The notes below the pieces were generated by a model that was not told the origin of the DNA, searched no databases, and saw only the letters and a program-made list of their open reading frames with translations. This document shows, one piece after another, positions 39,646 through 45,795 of a DNA stretch of 45,795 nucleotides (within the stretch, counting starts at the first letter, position 1; the number at the start of each line of letters is the position of its first letter). The stretch is taken from the NCBI GenBank assembly GCA_050733935.1, contig JBOHUC010000153.1:1-45795 (forward strand), written 5' to 3'. Origin of the DNA: JBOHUC01 sp050733935 (GTDB lineage: Bacteria > Eisenbacteria > RBG-16-71-46 > DASYSL01). The translations under genes were made by a program, and so were the position numbers.

Positions 39646-39649
39646 TCGT

Positions 39650-40267
39650 TCACCTCTCCCCGTTCGGGGTGTTCGTGCGCTCTTCGCGCGGTTTGGCGTT
39701 GAAGCGGTTCATCGCCGCAATCGCCCCTTCGTTCGCCCAGGTGAGGACCGCCTCGACCGCCCGGGCCAGTGTCTCGTCCACCAGTGGCGCTTCCTCGGGT
39801 TCGAACTCCGAGAGAACGTGATCCGGAAGCTCCGCCGAATCTCCGGTGTGTCCCACGCCGATTCGAAGGCGGGGATACGCCTGCGTGCCGAGGGACGCCG
39901 CGATCGAGGCGAGCCCGTTGTGCCCGCCGTCGCTCCCCTGCGTGCGCAACCGGATCACGCCGAGAGGCAGATAGACGTCGTCGGCCACCACGAGACAGCG
40001 TTCCGGCTCGAGCCCGTGCCGCTCGCGAAACTCTGCGAGCGACTCGCCGCTTCGGTTCATGTACATCCGCGGCGCGATGAGGACGAGCGGCGCCCCTTCT
40101 GGCAGCACGGCCTGCCAGGCTTCGTAGGCTTCGGTTCGCTCGAGCGACTTCGCCCGGAGCTGGTCCAGAAGCCGGTGGAGCACCGCGAATCCCACGTTGT
40201 GGCGCGTGCCGGCGTAGCGGCTCCCGACGTTCCCGAGTCCCACGACCACGCGCGGCGCGTCGTCCAT
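39650..40267 (-). CDS. pth: Peptidyl-tRNA hydrolase
   Basis: The 205-residue enzyme releases peptides from stalled peptidyl-tRNA. The catalytic His is His23 in GTRHNVGF; GLGNVGSRYAGTRHN, PRMYMNRSGES, VADDVYLPLG and GSDGGHNGL are family stretches with the key Asn and Asp. The stop precedes rpsF by 4 nt. rplY-pth adjacency is common. Confidence 0.96.
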   Translation of the reverse strand: MDDAPRVVVGLGNVGSRYAGTRHNVGFAVLHRLLDQLRAKSLERTEAYEAWQAVLPEGAPLVLIAPRMYMNRSGESLAEFRERHGLEPERCLVVADDVYLPLGVIRLRTQGSDGGHNGLASIAASLGTQAYPRLRIGVGHTGDSAELPDHVLSEFEPEEAPLVDETLARAVEAVLTWANEGAIAAMNRFNAKPREERTNTPNGER

Positions 40268-40276
40268 CGGGCCGGG

Positions 40277-40981
40277 CTAGTCCTTCTTCTCGGCCTTCTC
40301 GCTCTTCTCGCCCTTGCCGCCCGCTTCGGGCTTCTCCGCACCCTCTTCGCCCTTGCCCTTCGTGATGACTTCGGGCTCGGCGGTTGTGGCGGCGGCGGCT
40401 TCACCCGGAGCCGGCTCGGCGAGCACGGTCGGCGGCACGACGGTCGCGATCGTGACGTCGCCGTCGGTCAGGATCTCGGCCTTCTCGACCGTGAGCTCGC
40501 GTACGTGCACGGAGTCGCCGATCGTGAGCGCCGAAACGTCGATGTCGATGCGCGGCGGAATCTCGGTCGGCAGGCACTCGATCGCGATCGAGCGCGTGAT
40601 GTGCTCGAGGATGCCGCCGGCGTTTTTCACACCGTCGGGGACGCCGACCAGGTGGACGTTGACCTCGACCTGGACCTTCTCGGTGAGCGAGATGTGATGG
40701 AAATCGAGATGCAGGATGTCGTGCGAGATCGGATCGCGCTGGACTTCGCGGATGATCGCGGTCTGCTCGCCGCCGCCGTCGAGCCGAAGCGCGACGATGA
40801 CGTTGCCGCCCCGGTGGGTCTTGAGCGCGAGCTCGAAATCACTGCGTGGGATCGAGAGCGCGACGGGGTTTTCGCCGTGTCCGTAGATGACACCGGGAAT
40901 GAAACCCAGACGGCGCGCCTGCCGGGCCGGGCCCTTGCCCGTGCCCGGGCGGACCCGTCCCGCGAGGGGAACGATGGCCAT
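40277..40981 (-). CDS. rplY: 50S ribosomal protein L25 / general stress protein Ctc
   Basis: The 234-residue long (Ctc-type) form has an N-terminal L25 domain (GKGPARQARRLGFIPGVIYG, HDILHLDFHHISLTEKVQVEV) and a C-terminal beta domain (ECLPTEIPPRIDIDVSALTIGDSVHV). It ends in a Lys/Glu/Gly-rich tail of about 30 residues. It binds 5S rRNA. An AGGAGGT site precedes the ATG at 40981. Confidence 0.95.
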   Translation of the reverse strand: MAIVPLAGRVRPGTGKGPARQARRLGFIPGVIYGHGENPVALSIPRSDFELALKTHRGGNVIVALRLDGGGEQTAIIREVQRDPISHDILHLDFHHISLTEKVQVEVNVHLVGVPDGVKNAGGILEHITRSIAIECLPTEIPPRIDIDVSALTIGDSVHVRELTVEKAEILTDGDVTIATVVPPTVLAEPAPGEAAAATTAEPEVITKGKGEEGAEKPEAGGKGEKSEKAEKKD

Positions 40982-41042
40982 GGACTTACCTCCTGCTTCG
41001 GTTGCCCGGGTCGGTCGTGCCGCCCGGGGGCCAATTCAGTTG

Positions 41043-41975
41043 TCAGACGAAGAGCGAGCTCAGGGACCGCTCTTCGTGGATGCGGCGGATCGCCTCTCCC
41101 AGAAGCCCTCCGACCGAGAGCACCGTGAACTTGTCGTTCAGGTCCTCGGCCGCGTGGGGCAGGGTGTCGGTCACGACGACCTCGCGAATCGGCGAGGCCA
41201 GAATCCGGTCGGCAGCGCCGTCCGCGAGGACGGCGTGCGTGGCGCCGGCGTAGATGTCGCGCGCGCCGTTCGCCCGCATGGCTTCGGCCGCCTGGCACAG
41301 CGTGCGGCCGGTGGAGATGACGTCGTCGAAGAACACGATGGTCTTCCCTTCGACGTCACCAATGATGTTCATCACTTCGACCGCGTCCGCGCGCGGCCGT
41401 CTCTTGTCGACCAGGGCGAGCTCCGCGTTCAGGCGCTTCGCGTACGCGCGCGCCATCTTGACCGAGCCGATGTCCGGCGCGACGACAACGAGATCCGGAA
41501 GCTTCTTCCGGAGGAAGTACTCGATCATCACCGGTGCCGCATACATGTGGTCGAACGGGATGTCGAAGAACCCCTGGATCTGCGGTGAGTGCAAGTCCAT
41601 GGTCATCATCCGGTCCGCGCCCGCGATCGTGATCAGGTTCGCCACGAGCTTCGCGGTGATCGGCACGCGCGGCTGATCCTTCCGGTCCTGACGGGCATAG
41701 CCGTAGTACGGGACGACGGCCGTGACGCGCCGCGCCGAAGCGCGCTTGCAGGCGTCCAGCATGACGAGCAGCGACATCATGTTCTCCGCCGGCGCGTTCG
41801 TCGGCTGCACGACAAACACGTCGAGACCGCGGATGTTCTCGTCGATCTTGACTGAGATCTCGCCGTCCTCGAACTGGCCGATCGTGGCCAGGCCGAGGGA
41901 GACGCCGAGGTGATCGCAGATCCGTTGCGCGAGCTCGGGGTTCGCGTTTCCGGTCAGGACTTTGATCGTGTCCAA
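41043..41975 (-). CDS. prs: Ribose-phosphate pyrophosphokinase (PRPP synthetase)
   Basis: The 310-residue enzyme makes PRPP from ribose-5-phosphate and ATP. Key stretches are GNANPELAQRICDHLGV, GQFEDGEISVKIDENIRG, YYGYARQDRKDQPRVPITAK, MMTMDLHSPQIQGFFDIPFDH and the PRPP loop IVFFDDVISTGRTL (usual text DDMIDTAGT). I chose TTG 41975 (LDTIKVLTG), which has AGAGGGGA close upstream and gives the typical length; the frame runs on for 92 codons of weak text. The 280-nt stretch 41976-42255 between it and tRNA-Gln shows no other gene. Confidence 0.94.
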   Translation of the reverse strand: MDTIKVLTGNANPELAQRICDHLGVSLGLATIGQFEDGEISVKIDENIRGLDVFVVQPTNAPAENMMSLLVMLDACKRASARRVTAVVPYYGYARQDRKDQPRVPITAKLVANLITIAGADRMMTMDLHSPQIQGFFDIPFDHMYAAPVMIEYFLRKKLPDLVVVAPDIGSVKMARAYAKRLNAELALVDKRRPRADAVEVMNIIGDVEGKTIVFFDDVISTGRTLCQAAEAMRANGARDIYAGATHAVLADGAADRILASPIREVVVTDTLPHAAEDLNDKFTVLSVGGLLGEAIRRIHEERSLSSLFV

Positions 41976-42255
41976 CGATCCCCTCTTCGACGTCTCGTCG
42001 ACCAGGTCCCCTACCGCCATCTCCGCGCCTCGCGCGTGGCGATGCGCGATCTCCAGCAGGACCACGCGCTTCGCGCCTGGGCCGTGCTCGGGCTCCCATT
42101 CCATCGTCTGACCGCCTCGAGGACTCGGGGACACCGCGGGTGGGCCCCGCAACTGCGCGGGGCGCCGAGGGAGGTCTTCTGCTGCCGGAGCAGCTCGCTC
42201 CCCTGCCCTGTGCTCAGGGCGCGGGAGGCACCTCGTTCCGGCTCCGGCCACAGGG

Positions 42256-42329
42256 TGGCTGGGGAGCCAGGACTCGAACCTGGACGGGCGGCTCCAAAGG
42301 CCGCTGCGCTACCATTGCGCTACTCCCCA
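42256..42329 (-). tRNA. tRNA-Gln (anticodon TTG), CCA encoded
   Basis: On the minus strand acceptor TGGGGAG pairs with CTCCCCA, then a G discriminator and encoded CCA. The D-arm GCGCAATGGTAGCGC is present. The anticodon stem GCGGC/GCCGC encloses loop CTTTGGA, whose centre TTG is the Gln anticodon. The T-arm contains GGTTCGAGTCC. The 74 nt include CCA. It lies 40 nt after the radical SAM gene and 280 nt before prs. Confidence 0.95.
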
Positions 42330-42343
42330 AAAGGGGACGGCGT

Positions 42344-42373
42344 AACTTAGCAGAGGGGGAGGAGATCGGTCAA
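42344..42373 (-). promoter_or_regulatory. Promoter of tRNA-Gln
   Basis: TTGACC (42373-42368) and TAAGTT (42349-42344) are 18 nt apart on the minus strand, with an extended TGC before the -10. The start would lie about 8 nt before the mature tRNA 5' end. The -35 overlaps the stop codon of the radical SAM gene. Confidence 0.5.
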
Positions 42374-43623
42374 CCCGCGGCGGGCTCGCTCCGGGGCCCC
42401 TTCGCAAACGCGTGGGCGCCCGCAACCGGCGCGGGGATCGGGGCTTCGGCGCCGTCCTCTGCGCCCGCAGCCGGTGCCTTCGCGGGGCTCTTGGTGCCCA
42501 GGCCGACCGAGCGGAGCCTCAGGTGTGTGCGCCGGTTCTCCTGTGCCTTGTTGCAGGTCGTGAAGCACTCGCGGCAGATCGCCTCCTGAGTCTTCGGCAT
42601 CGCGAGCGAAGCGCGCCGGAAGTCCTGGTAGGCCTCGCCTCTCCAGATGTCCGCGAAATCCTGCTCCACCACATTGCCGAGCTTCGAGTCCTCGCAGTAG
42701 CAGCACGGCGCGACCGTGCCGTCGGGCGCGATCACGGTGTGCATCCAGCCCTCGTAGCACGGCAGGGTGCGCTGGAGCGGGTTGTCCTCGACGACTCCGA
42801 TCCCGACCCGAAGGCGCAGGTCCTCCTCAAACGTCTCGAGATCGTGCGCGACTCCGGCGGCTTCGAGGCGCGCGATCCATTCCGGCACGCGCGCGATCAG
42901 GGCATCCGCCTGGGGTCGGTCGAGCTGGATCGAGCGGGTCTGCGGAAGCTCGCCCATGATGCTCCACCCGCCCTCGTCGACGCCGAGCTCGCAGGCCATC
43001 GTGACCGAGGCGTCCATGTCGTCCACGTTGTCCTTGCAGATCACGTGGGTCACGCGGATCCAGGGCTTCCCGCGTCCAGCTTTCTTCTTGAGATCGATCA
43101 CCTCGGTGAGAAAGGCGAGCGCCTTCTCCCACACGTCCTTGCTCGTCACGCGCGCGTAGGTCTCGCGTGTCGCCGCGTTGAGCGAGAGGTTGAGCCGGTC
43201 GAGCCCGGCGTCCACCAGCGTGCCGGCGAGGCCGGGCCTCGGCACCGCCCCGTTCGTGAACATCGAGCAGCGGAGCCCCGCCCCCTTGATGAGCCTTACA
43301 ACTTCGGGAAGCTTGGGATGGACGATCGGGTCGCCCTTGCCGGAGAGCTCGACCCATTCGACGCCGAGCTTTCCGAGGGAGCGGGCGAGCCGCTCGATGG
43401 TCTCGAGGTCCATCGTGCGCCGCTCGTCCACGTACTGGCGGGTCTTCACGATCGGGGCGGGCATGAAGCGGCCGTGCGACTCGCAGAACCCGCAGTTCAG
43501 GTTGCAGAAGTGGGTGATCTCGATGCCGACGAGCCGCGGACCCGTGAGCGCCCGGCCGGTCGCCGCGCCGAGAAGGCGAAGCGCCCCGCGCGTACGGGAG
43601 GCGAGTCCAGAGGTCTGGTGCAT
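42370..43623 (-). CDS. Radical SAM / SPASM domain protein
   Basis: The 417-residue protein has the radical SAM motif CNLNCGFC near residue 38 and the SAM-binding GDP-like stretch (ELSGKGDPIVHPKLPEVV). A C-terminal SPASM domain carries cysteines CYEG, CCYCED, CRECFTTC for auxiliary clusters. A Pro/Ala/Gly-rich tail of about 45 residues follows. SPASM enzymes often modify peptides (anaerobic sulfatase-maturation or RiPP type), but no small peptide gene lies next to it, so the target is open. ATG 43623 has GGAG 9 nt upstream. Confidence 0.85.
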   Translation of the reverse strand: MHQTSGLASRTRGALRLLGAATGRALTGPRLVGIEITHFCNLNCGFCESHGRFMPAPIVKTRQYVDERRTMDLETIERLARSLGKLGVEWVELSGKGDPIVHPKLPEVVRLIKGAGLRCSMFTNGAVPRPGLAGTLVDAGLDRLNLSLNAATRETYARVTSKDVWEKALAFLTEVIDLKKKAGRGKPWIRVTHVICKDNVDDMDASVTMACELGVDEGGWSIMGELPQTRSIQLDRPQADALIARVPEWIARLEAAGVAHDLETFEEDLRLRVGIGVVEDNPLQRTLPCYEGWMHTVIAPDGTVAPCCYCEDSKLGNVVEQDFADIWRGEAYQDFRRASLAMPKTQEAICRECFTTCNKAQENRRTHLRLRSVGLGTKSPAKAPAAGAEDGAEAPIPAPVAGAHAFAKGPRSEPAAG

Positions 43624-43735
43624 CCGAGGTTCTCCGGAAGGGTGTGCTTCGAATCGAACGGAGGGTTCGAAATGAGCGACGTCTGAGGATACCCCGCACG
43701 GCCGGGCCGGGCAACGGCGCGGAGCCGCCCGGCAG

Positions 43736-43758
43736 AAAAACCCGATCAGAGGCTCGGG
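43736..43758 (-). terminator. Terminator at the end of the anchored unknown gene
   Basis: On the minus strand CCCGA and TCGGG enclose GCCTCTGA and are followed by TTTTT. The stop codon lies in the loop. It separates the gene at 43746-44408 from the radical SAM gene. Confidence 0.45.
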
Positions 43759-44408
43759 GCCGGGGCCCTCGGGGGTTTGAGGCCGATTCGCTCCCACGGG
43801 ATCGCGCCCGGTGGAATCACGGCCGTCGAATCACGCGGATTCTCCATGTTCTCGTCGAAGACCTTGAGGGCCACGACCCATCCTCCGACCCCGCCTGCGA
43901 GACTCGCCGGAGCCGGCGTCAAACCCACAGCCTGGACGCGCCCCGTCGTGTCGGGCTCGCTCGTCCAGACCGGTGCGCCAAACCCGGTCTCGGGGTTCAC
44001 GAGATAGGCGTCCCCGCCCGGCGATACCGTGCCCCACTTGTAGCCGACCGTGACCCAGAGTGCCCGCTCGTCGACCCAGCCAGCGGATTTGGGAGCGTTC
44101 GTCGCGCGAATCGAATCAGCGAGCACCCAGTGCGTCCCCTGGCCGGGTGATTCGATCACGTAGAGATCGGTGTCGCCTTCGAAATCGAGCGGATAGAGAA
44201 CGGCCGTGCGAGTGTCGTCGGGCGAGCGCACGCGCAGCGCGTCGAAGCCTTCGGAGGAAAAATCCGGCGGCGCCCCCGCGACGCTCTTGAACAGGGCAAG
44301 CGGCGGCGCAGACGTGCGACGCGAGGTCGGACGCACGAACAGAACGGCGAGCAGGAGCACGAGAACGCCGGCTGCGACGAGGATCTCGAGCAGTCGCCTG
44401 CGGTTCAT
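43746..44408 (-). CDS. Membrane-anchored protein of unknown function
   Basis: The 220-residue protein starts MNRRRLLEILVAAGVLVLLLAVLFV, one membrane anchor. A periplasmic part follows, rich in Pro, Gly, Asp and Trp (ALRVRSPDDTRTAVLYPLDFEGDTDLYVIES, WVTVGYKWGTVSPGGDAYLVNPETGFGAPVW), which looks beta-rich. I recognise no family. ATG 44408 has no good ribosome site (a CT-rich stretch lies there instead), so initiation may be weak. Terminators flank both ends. Confidence 0.65.
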   Translation of the reverse strand: MNRRRLLEILVAAGVLVLLLAVLFVRPTSRRTSAPPLALFKSVAGAPPDFSSEGFDALRVRSPDDTRTAVLYPLDFEGDTDLYVIESPGQGTHWVLADSIRATNAPKSAGWVDERALWVTVGYKWGTVSPGGDAYLVNPETGFGAPVWTSEPDTTGRVQAVGLTPAPASLAGGVGGWVVALKVFDENMENPRDSTAVIPPGAIPWERIGLKPPRAPAPSL

Positions 44409-44443
44409 GATGCGGTCGGGGGGAGGAGGTCTTCAGAAGCGAA

Positions 44444-44470
44444 CCGGGGTTCCGGGCGCGGGAACCCCGG
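44444..44470 (-). terminator. Terminator after spoVG
   Basis: CCGGGGTTCC pairs perfectly with GGAACCCCGG around a 7-nt loop, beginning 12 nt after the spoVG stop. The minus-strand tail TTCGCTTCT is only moderately T-rich. Confidence 0.6.
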
Positions 44471-44482
44471 CAGGCTTTGTCT

Positions 44483-44791
44483 TCAGTCCGCGTACATTTC
44501 GGATTCGTCGAGGACCCCTGCGCGAACCCCGCGACCCTTCTCGCGCTGGTATTCGCCGATCACGACGTCTTCGATGAGCTGGCGCATCTCCTTCTTGATG
44601 GGATGCGCAAGATCCTGATGTTTCCCGTCCGGACGCTTTCGACTCGGCATTGCCACGAACATCCGATTGTTGTTGCCCTCGATCACTTTGAGGCCGCGGA
44701 TGACGAAACAATCCTCGAGGGTGATGCTCGCAAAGGCTTTGAGCTTCGCGTCGTCGCGCAGGGAAACACGCACCTCGGTAATTCGCAGCAT
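44483..44791 (-). CDS. spoVG: SpoVG family RNA/DNA-binding regulator
   Basis: The 102-residue protein matches SpoVG: ITEVRVSLRDDAKLKAFASITLEDCFVIRGLKVIEGNNNRMFVAMPSRKRPDGKHQDLAHPIKKEMRQLIEDVV. SpoVG binds nucleic acids and regulates various traits; sporulation need not be present. ATG 44791 has GAGGTGA 7 nt upstream. ispE-spoVG-prs order is also known in Firmicutes and deltaproteobacterial lineages, here with extra genes between spoVG and prs. Confidence 0.94.
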   Translation of the reverse strand: MLRITEVRVSLRDDAKLKAFASITLEDCFVIRGLKVIEGNNNRMFVAMPSRKRPDGKHQDLAHPIKKEMRQLIEDVVIGEYQREKGRGVRAGVLDESEMYAD

Positions 44792-44830
44792 TGCTGGTTC
44801 ACCTCTCGCCGGCAATCCCCTCGCCGGCTC

Positions 44831-44855
44831 CCGAAATGCCTGGGGAGCATTTCGG
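44831..44855 (-). other. 9-bp hairpin in the spoVG leader
   Basis: CCGAAATGC (44831-44839) pairs perfectly with GCATTTCGG (44847-44855) around 7 nt. It lies between the ispE stop and the spoVG ribosome site with no T-run. It could be a processing or regulatory element. Confidence 0.4.
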
Positions 44856-44886
44856 TTCGGAGTGTGTGCCGGAACAGGTCTCTTCC

Positions 44887-45795
44887 TTACCGACCCGCGG
44901 GGCTTAACCGGCACGGTCGCGAACCCGCTCGGACAGAGCGTGCCACGTACACCTTGCGAAAGTTGCGGCTCAACCGCGCTGCGATGATTCGGGGGGCACA
45001 GGCGTGCGGAATCAGCCCGAACACGGCGGACCCGCTGCCTGACATCAGGGCGCTCTCGGCACCGCTCGCCAGGACCCGACGGCGAGCTTCCGCCACAGCC
45101 CGGACCCGGCGCAGAACCACCTCCTCCAAATCATTGAAAAATAACTGTTTAGCCTGAGTTCGGGCAAGGCGAACTGCCCGAAGTTGCACGAGCGTAACCG
45201 TGCGTTTAAAGCCTGTCAATCGGCTTTTGGGTATCGCGTGATTTGCGTAGGCCCACGCCGTCGACACCCGAGCTTCGGGCACTACGACGACCAACCTCAT
45301 GGGGTTCCGTGGACCTCGAACGGACCTCAGGATCTCGCCCCGACCGGTTGCGATCGCAGTTCCGCCGCGCAGAAAGAAGGGCACGTCGCTCCCGAGCGAA
45401 GCCGCGAGCGCGTGCAGTCGAGCGGCGGGAAGCCGGCGCTTCCAGAGGGCGAGAAGTCCCAGGAGCGTGGCCGCCGCATCGCTCGACCCGCCGCCGAGAC
45501 CGGCGCCGTGCGGCACTTTCTTCGTGAGCACGATCGAAGCCCCGCGTGTCTCGCCGAGCGCGCGTGCGAGCGCTTCGGCTGCGCGCCGCGCCAGGTTCGC
45601 GCGCCCGCGCGGAACGCCCTTCGCCTCGGGCCCGCGCACTCGAAGCGCAAAGCCCCGCGAGCGGGGCGCCAGCGCGATCACGTCGTGAAGCGCCATCGAC
45701 TGCAGAAGCGTGGCGACATCGGGAAAACCCTCGGGCCGCTTCGGACCGACGGCCAGCAAGAGGATGATCTATGAGGGGGCCCTGCGACAGATCGA
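44887..45795 (-). CDS. ispE: 4-diphosphocytidyl-2-C-methyl-D-erythritol kinase IspE, with an in-frame stop near its start
   Basis: IspE phosphorylates CDP-methylerythritol in the MEP isoprenoid pathway. GHMP-kinase motifs are intact: VPHGAGLGGGSSDAAA, GSDVPFFLRGGTAIATGRGE and MSGSGSAVFGLIP. The family's N-terminal PAK-(I/L)-N-L text is expected next to the window edge. Reading on to 45795 gives RAPS, then TAG (45771-45769), then IILLLAVG, so the conserved Lys codon is a stop and the Asn is Ile. The open part starts at TTG 45759 (LLAVGPKRPEGF), 290 residues. Either the enzyme is broken, or the last bases contain sequencing or assembly errors. Codon 1 of the true gene is outside the window or lost. 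Confidence 0.85.

Noticed and set aside
41976..42251. N-terminal extension of PRPP synthetase by 92 residues
   Set aside because: The extra text is Arg/Pro/Gly-rich, the family begins at the TTG-started LDTIKVLTG text, and an AGAGGGGA site precedes it.
43624..43797. N-terminal extension of the radical SAM protein by 58 residues
   Set aside because: The text is Arg/Pro/Cys-rich without family match, and ATG 43623 has its own ribosome site.

Overview
This window is GC-rich, densely coded bacterial chromosome from a diderm: it has an RND efflux pump with its adaptor, lipoprotein signal peptides, periplasmic chaperone-like proteins and a peptidoglycan amidase. Menaquinone is made by the futalosine route (mqnE, mqnA, mqnC, mqnD). 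SelA implies selenocysteine use. SpoVG, a DUF2232 protein and the rpsF-ssb-rpsR-rplI order occur together. This mix fits an uncultured high-GC lineage near the FCB/Eisenbacteria-Gemmatimonadota-Myxococcota part of the tree. That placement is inference; no 16S gene or taxonomic marker search is available. I see no insertion sequences, prophage or CRISPR array.

Layout. 1-5.4 kb: the end of a UbiD-family decarboxylase, a tiny membrane protein, then mqnE-mqnA-mqnC-DinB on the plus strand as overlapping genes, with mqnD converging from the other side. 5.4-10.8 kb: a 490-nt non-coding stretch with a repeat pair and a terminator, then (minus) an RND adaptor, an RND permease and a coupled NUDIX hydrolase. 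11-14.5 kb (plus): an FHA-GAF-PP2C phosphatase, queG with an apparent CTG start, and a LON-domain protein. 14.5-15.7 kb (minus): a four-CxxC zinc protein and RadC. 15.8-16.7 kb: an unknown exported protein. 16.7-22.9 kb (minus): selA-smc-ftsY. 22.9-25.9 kb (plus): a MarC-like membrane protein, an exported alpha/beta hydrolase coupled to a hotdog thioesterase, and a striking 106-residue Arg/Lys/Val repeat protein with its own terminator. 26-30.6 kb (minus): a complete branched-chain amino acid type ABC transporter (livJ-H-M-G-F).

30.8-33.5 kb (plus): a 902-residue lipoprotein with one active and one apparently dead amidase_3 domain. 33.5-33.65 kb: a cluster of palindromes between convergent genes. 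33.7-45.8 kb is all minus strand. It reads ispE, spoVG, an anchored unknown, a radical SAM/SPASM protein, tRNA-Gln, prs, rplY, pth, rpsF, ssb, rpsR, DUF2232, rplI, a PpiC isomerase, a bifunctional nuclease and a periplasmic-binding-fold lipoprotein. The last three suggest that envelope quality-control genes are attached to the ribosomal-protein operon.

Genes are joined by an unusually consistent device: nine junctions are NTGA overlaps using all four first bases. Several promoters share an extended -10 of the form TGCTAnnnT, and at least one gene (14959, minus) looks leaderless. The main candidates for something new are the Arg/Lys/Val repeat protein with its palindromic upstream region, the active/dead double amidase, and the TTGCC...GGCAA palindromes shared by two distant intergenic regions.
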